From positions 157,459 to 221,458 of the forward strand of contig NW_001799510.1 in assembly GCF_000165425.1 (NCBI RefSeq): a stretch of DNA of 64,000 nucleotides. The letters are read 5' to 3'. The number at the start of each line of letters is the position of its first letter. The stretch's first letter is position 1. Below are positions 61,398 to 64,000 of the stretch, piece after piece. Made by a program: the position numbers and the translations under genes. The notes beneath the pieces were generated by a model that had not been told where the DNA came from, did not search any database, and was given only the letters and a program-made list of their open reading frames with translations. The DNA comes from Paramecium tetraurelia. Taxonomy: Eukaryota; Ciliophora; Oligohymenophorea; Peniculida; Parameciidae.

Positions 61398-64000
61398 ATG
61401 AATAATACGAATAGTTTTCCCAAAATCCAAAAGGCATAATCAACAGTACAGTATTTTATATAAATATAGGCAAAACTTTTAATAAGGACAGAATGGGATT
61501 AGAGTATCAATTCAAGTATACCTATAACGATAAGAGCGGAAATGTCATAAAATCGAATGAAAACTGATATTACAAATAAACACTTTTAAACAAATTCTGA
61601 TGTTTCTTATCTCAAAAATAAACATAAAAATTTCCAATCTATTGAAAGCAGCATTTACAAAGATCCAGAACTATCTTAAACAGTAAAAACAATATTTATT
61701 GGTTATAGAAATATGATAAATCTTTACAAAGTTTTTATAGTACAATGTACAGAAAATCATAAAACAGATTACAATTCAAAAATAAAATTGAAAAGACTAC
61801 TATCAAGAGCGAATGGTTGGACTTTGAAGATTTGCTAAAAGATAAGAATTTGATGGAGAACGGGTTGTAAAAATACTTTTTTGATATTTTGAAACATGAA
61901 ATCAAGCAATCACCAAATTTATCAGTTATTCCGCCGAATAGATAACAAGCTTTGGATTTGAAAGAGTGGTTGTTCTTCATGCTTCAAAGAACGAAGGATA
62001 AAAGCAAAAGTTTAACTGCTATTTAAATAGCTGAAGAAATTCAATTAATATACACATCTTGTTTTAAAGAAATTATAAAGTAACTATAAATTAAAAATGT
62101 AGATAAGTCAAAGCTGAATGTGTTGAGAGAGGAGAATTACTCTAAATTATATGGGACTTTTATATCCAATTGATTGATTAAGTAATTAAAAGTTCAAATT
62201 AATAAATGCAAATTGTTGAATAAGAAGTGAAAAATAAAATGATTGATCAGCAGAACTTTTATAATGAACAACTCCATTATCAAGAACTCATATATAATGA
62301 AAGCAAGAACTAAATCAAATAAATACAATTCGACTATGATCGAGCTTTGGATGTTGATTAGTAGCAAAAAGAAGAGATATTACAATTAACATCTGAATAC
62401 AGGGAAGCACTTGAGGTAATAGAGTAACATAGAAAATAAATAGATGAATTGCAATTATAAATTGTCATGTTAAAAACAGAATAAATCAATGAGAACAATC
62501 CTGAAAATGAGAAAATTAATATCAAAGTGTAATAGGGATAGTCTATAGTTTCACATTTAATGAATTTTCAAGCTAAAATCGATAATAGTTAGAAGTATAG
62601 AATCAAATCTCCATTCAAATCATAAGGCAGTAAATCCCCTGGCAGATCACCTAAGAAAAATAGTGTCATCTTTGACAGATGGGAATAATTAAGGAATTAA
62701 GAAAATTAACTGAAATCTTAGATCATATCATTAAAATATTTAGATTTTGATAAAGATCAACAGCCATCATAAAATAAAATAATATAAATAAGTGGAACAA
62801 CAGATCAATATGTACAAACTGATGAAGATTAAATTTGGAATTAACACACTAATCTTTAATTTTAAAGCGATTCAACTCTCGAGAAGGCCAAAAAAGTATC
62901 AAATGATCTGGAATAAAAAATATCAATGGCTTTGAAAATGTTAGCAGAACAAGAATTAGATGAGAATAAAAAGTTATTGTTATGCAGAACATTAAGTGAA
63001 AGTAAAGAAGTTTGTGAATAAAATAAATCATTATCAATGAGATTGATTACAATGAATAGATTAGATTCAATAAAAAAAATGGAAATATTGGAAAAGGAGG
63101 AACTATGCTAAGAATTGGAGATGAAACTACAATAAACGGTCTAAGATTTTATCTCCATAATCTCGAATAATAAAAAGAAAGTACATAGATTAGCGACCAA
63201 AAATACATAGTTGATAGGGACTTTGAAATAAATAGAAAGTAAATATGAAATCAAAATTAATGATGTCAATGCAATTGAAGAGGAGGAATTTTAAAATAAT
63301 AATGATATGGATCAAGATGGAGATTATAATGAATTTAGCCCTGGTAAGGAATTTTAGAATTTAGATGATGATAGCCATCCATAAGAGGAAACAATCAGAA
63401 TGGTAGATTCAATTAATCTAAAAAAAAAAGTTGTTTAAAAATCTTAAAAAAATTAGAATGCTGACTCAGAAACTTATAATAATGATTAACTGGAATAAAT
63501 AGAGAATGGCTTTAATAATTAAACCTACCAAAAAGATATTAGATACCTATAAGATATGGATAACAGTCAAAAATAGTCTTCACATATGGAATTTAATGAT
63601 GAAGAGATGTTAAAAGATTCTAGAGATTAAATACCATCTGATCTTTTAACAAGTTCTCATCAAAAGATTAAAAACAAAGAATTAGATGAAAATACTCCAT
63701 TGAAAAATTTAGAATTGAAGTCACCTACAGCAAATAAAAATTCGATCAAGGGTAGTCTCACAAATTAAAAATCAATTTAGAGAATTTCATAATAGGGAGA
63801 TTCCAAGACTATCAATCAATAATAATATCACCTAAGAAACAGTAAAAATTAATTAGACCAAAATTCTATGAAGCTTGGAAAACAAAATTCTAAACACAAT
63901 ATAAGCAATAGTCCCATAAGAGAGAAGGATGAAATTTCGTAAATGAGCCTAAGCTAGAGAAGTCAAGCAGAATCATAGGATGATGAAAACAATCGTGCTC
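61398..64000 (+). CDS. Large coiled-coil protein, 3'-truncated by the window
   Basis: ATG 61398; introns 61446-61469 (24 nt, stop-free multiple of three, optional), 61683-61708 (26 nt) and 62080-62102 (23 nt). The frame is then open to the last base, so at least 840 residues. Order: a polar N-terminus, a helical globular region (about residues 60-210: SEWLDFEDLLKDKNL, LKEWLFFMLQRTKD), a coiled coil (about 215-330 and again 440-560), and a long Ser/Asp/Asn/Gln-rich disordered region. Short basic Ser-Pro patches (GSKSPGRSPKKN) lie between. There is no catalytic or membrane motif. Such proteins are typical of ciliate basal-body/cortex inventories, but this cannot be decided here. Confidence 0.88.

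Overview
The window is ciliate macronuclear DNA, most likely from Paramecium. TAA and TAG are read as glutamine throughout, TGA is the only stop that ends a conserved reading frame, the DNA is strongly A+T-rich, and genes are packed tens of bases apart. Almost every gene is cut by minute introns of about 21-32 nt, usually GTA...TAG. A standard-code ORF search therefore sees only fragments. All gene models below were read by hand with the ciliate code. An intron was accepted when it restored a conserved domain or continued the frame.

Layout, left to right: a 5'-partial gene resembling PI3K adaptor p101 (1-2278), a coiled-coil protein, VPS33, and a PH-domain kinase (5068-6868). Then a mitochondrial branched-chain aminotransferase (minus), an unknown protein ending near 9.14 kb, a 1.1 kb A+T-rich spacer, and a lysine-rich small protein. 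From 11.8 to 25.2 kb are a TPR co-chaperone, a cyclic-nucleotide-binding protein, an R-SNARE and a ubiquitin-like/coiled-coil protein whose divergent start codons are only 8 bp apart, a tetraspanin, SEC23, a protein kinase, a coiled-coil protein, an ML-domain secretory protein and an EMC10-like membrane protein. From 25.6 to 31.4 kb come a kinase, several very small genes (including a small TIM chaperone with twin CX3C motifs) and an ERK7/MAPK15-type MAP kinase. One giant minus-strand gene (31473-41021, about 3166 aa, coiled coil) follows, then a pseudokinase with a C-terminal MORN repeat, a four-TM protein with an Asn/Pro/Tyr/Gln repeat tail, and a WDR7/rabconnectin-3-beta homologue (45721-49828). 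The right end holds a multi-KH protein, an ATG8-like protein, ribose-5-phosphate isomerase B, a mitochondrial carrier, a tiny MGC-type lipidated protein beside an ABHD17-like hydrolase, a SET-PHD-KH chromatin protein and a coiled-coil protein that runs off the window.

Several genes share a membrane-traffic theme (VPS33, R-SNARE, SEC23, WDR7, EMC10-like, tetraspanin, ATG8, ABHD17-like), but neighbours are not organised in operons. No mobile element, tRNA, rRNA or CRISPR array was recognised. The most unusual items are the 8-bp divergent promoter, the SET protein with KH-like repeats and an apparent N-terminal frameshift, the multi-KH gene with an alternative Arg/Ser-rich frame, the pseudokinase-MORN protein, the giant coiled-coil gene with a TAA-encoded polyglutamine run, and the MGC protein paired with a putative depalmitoylase.
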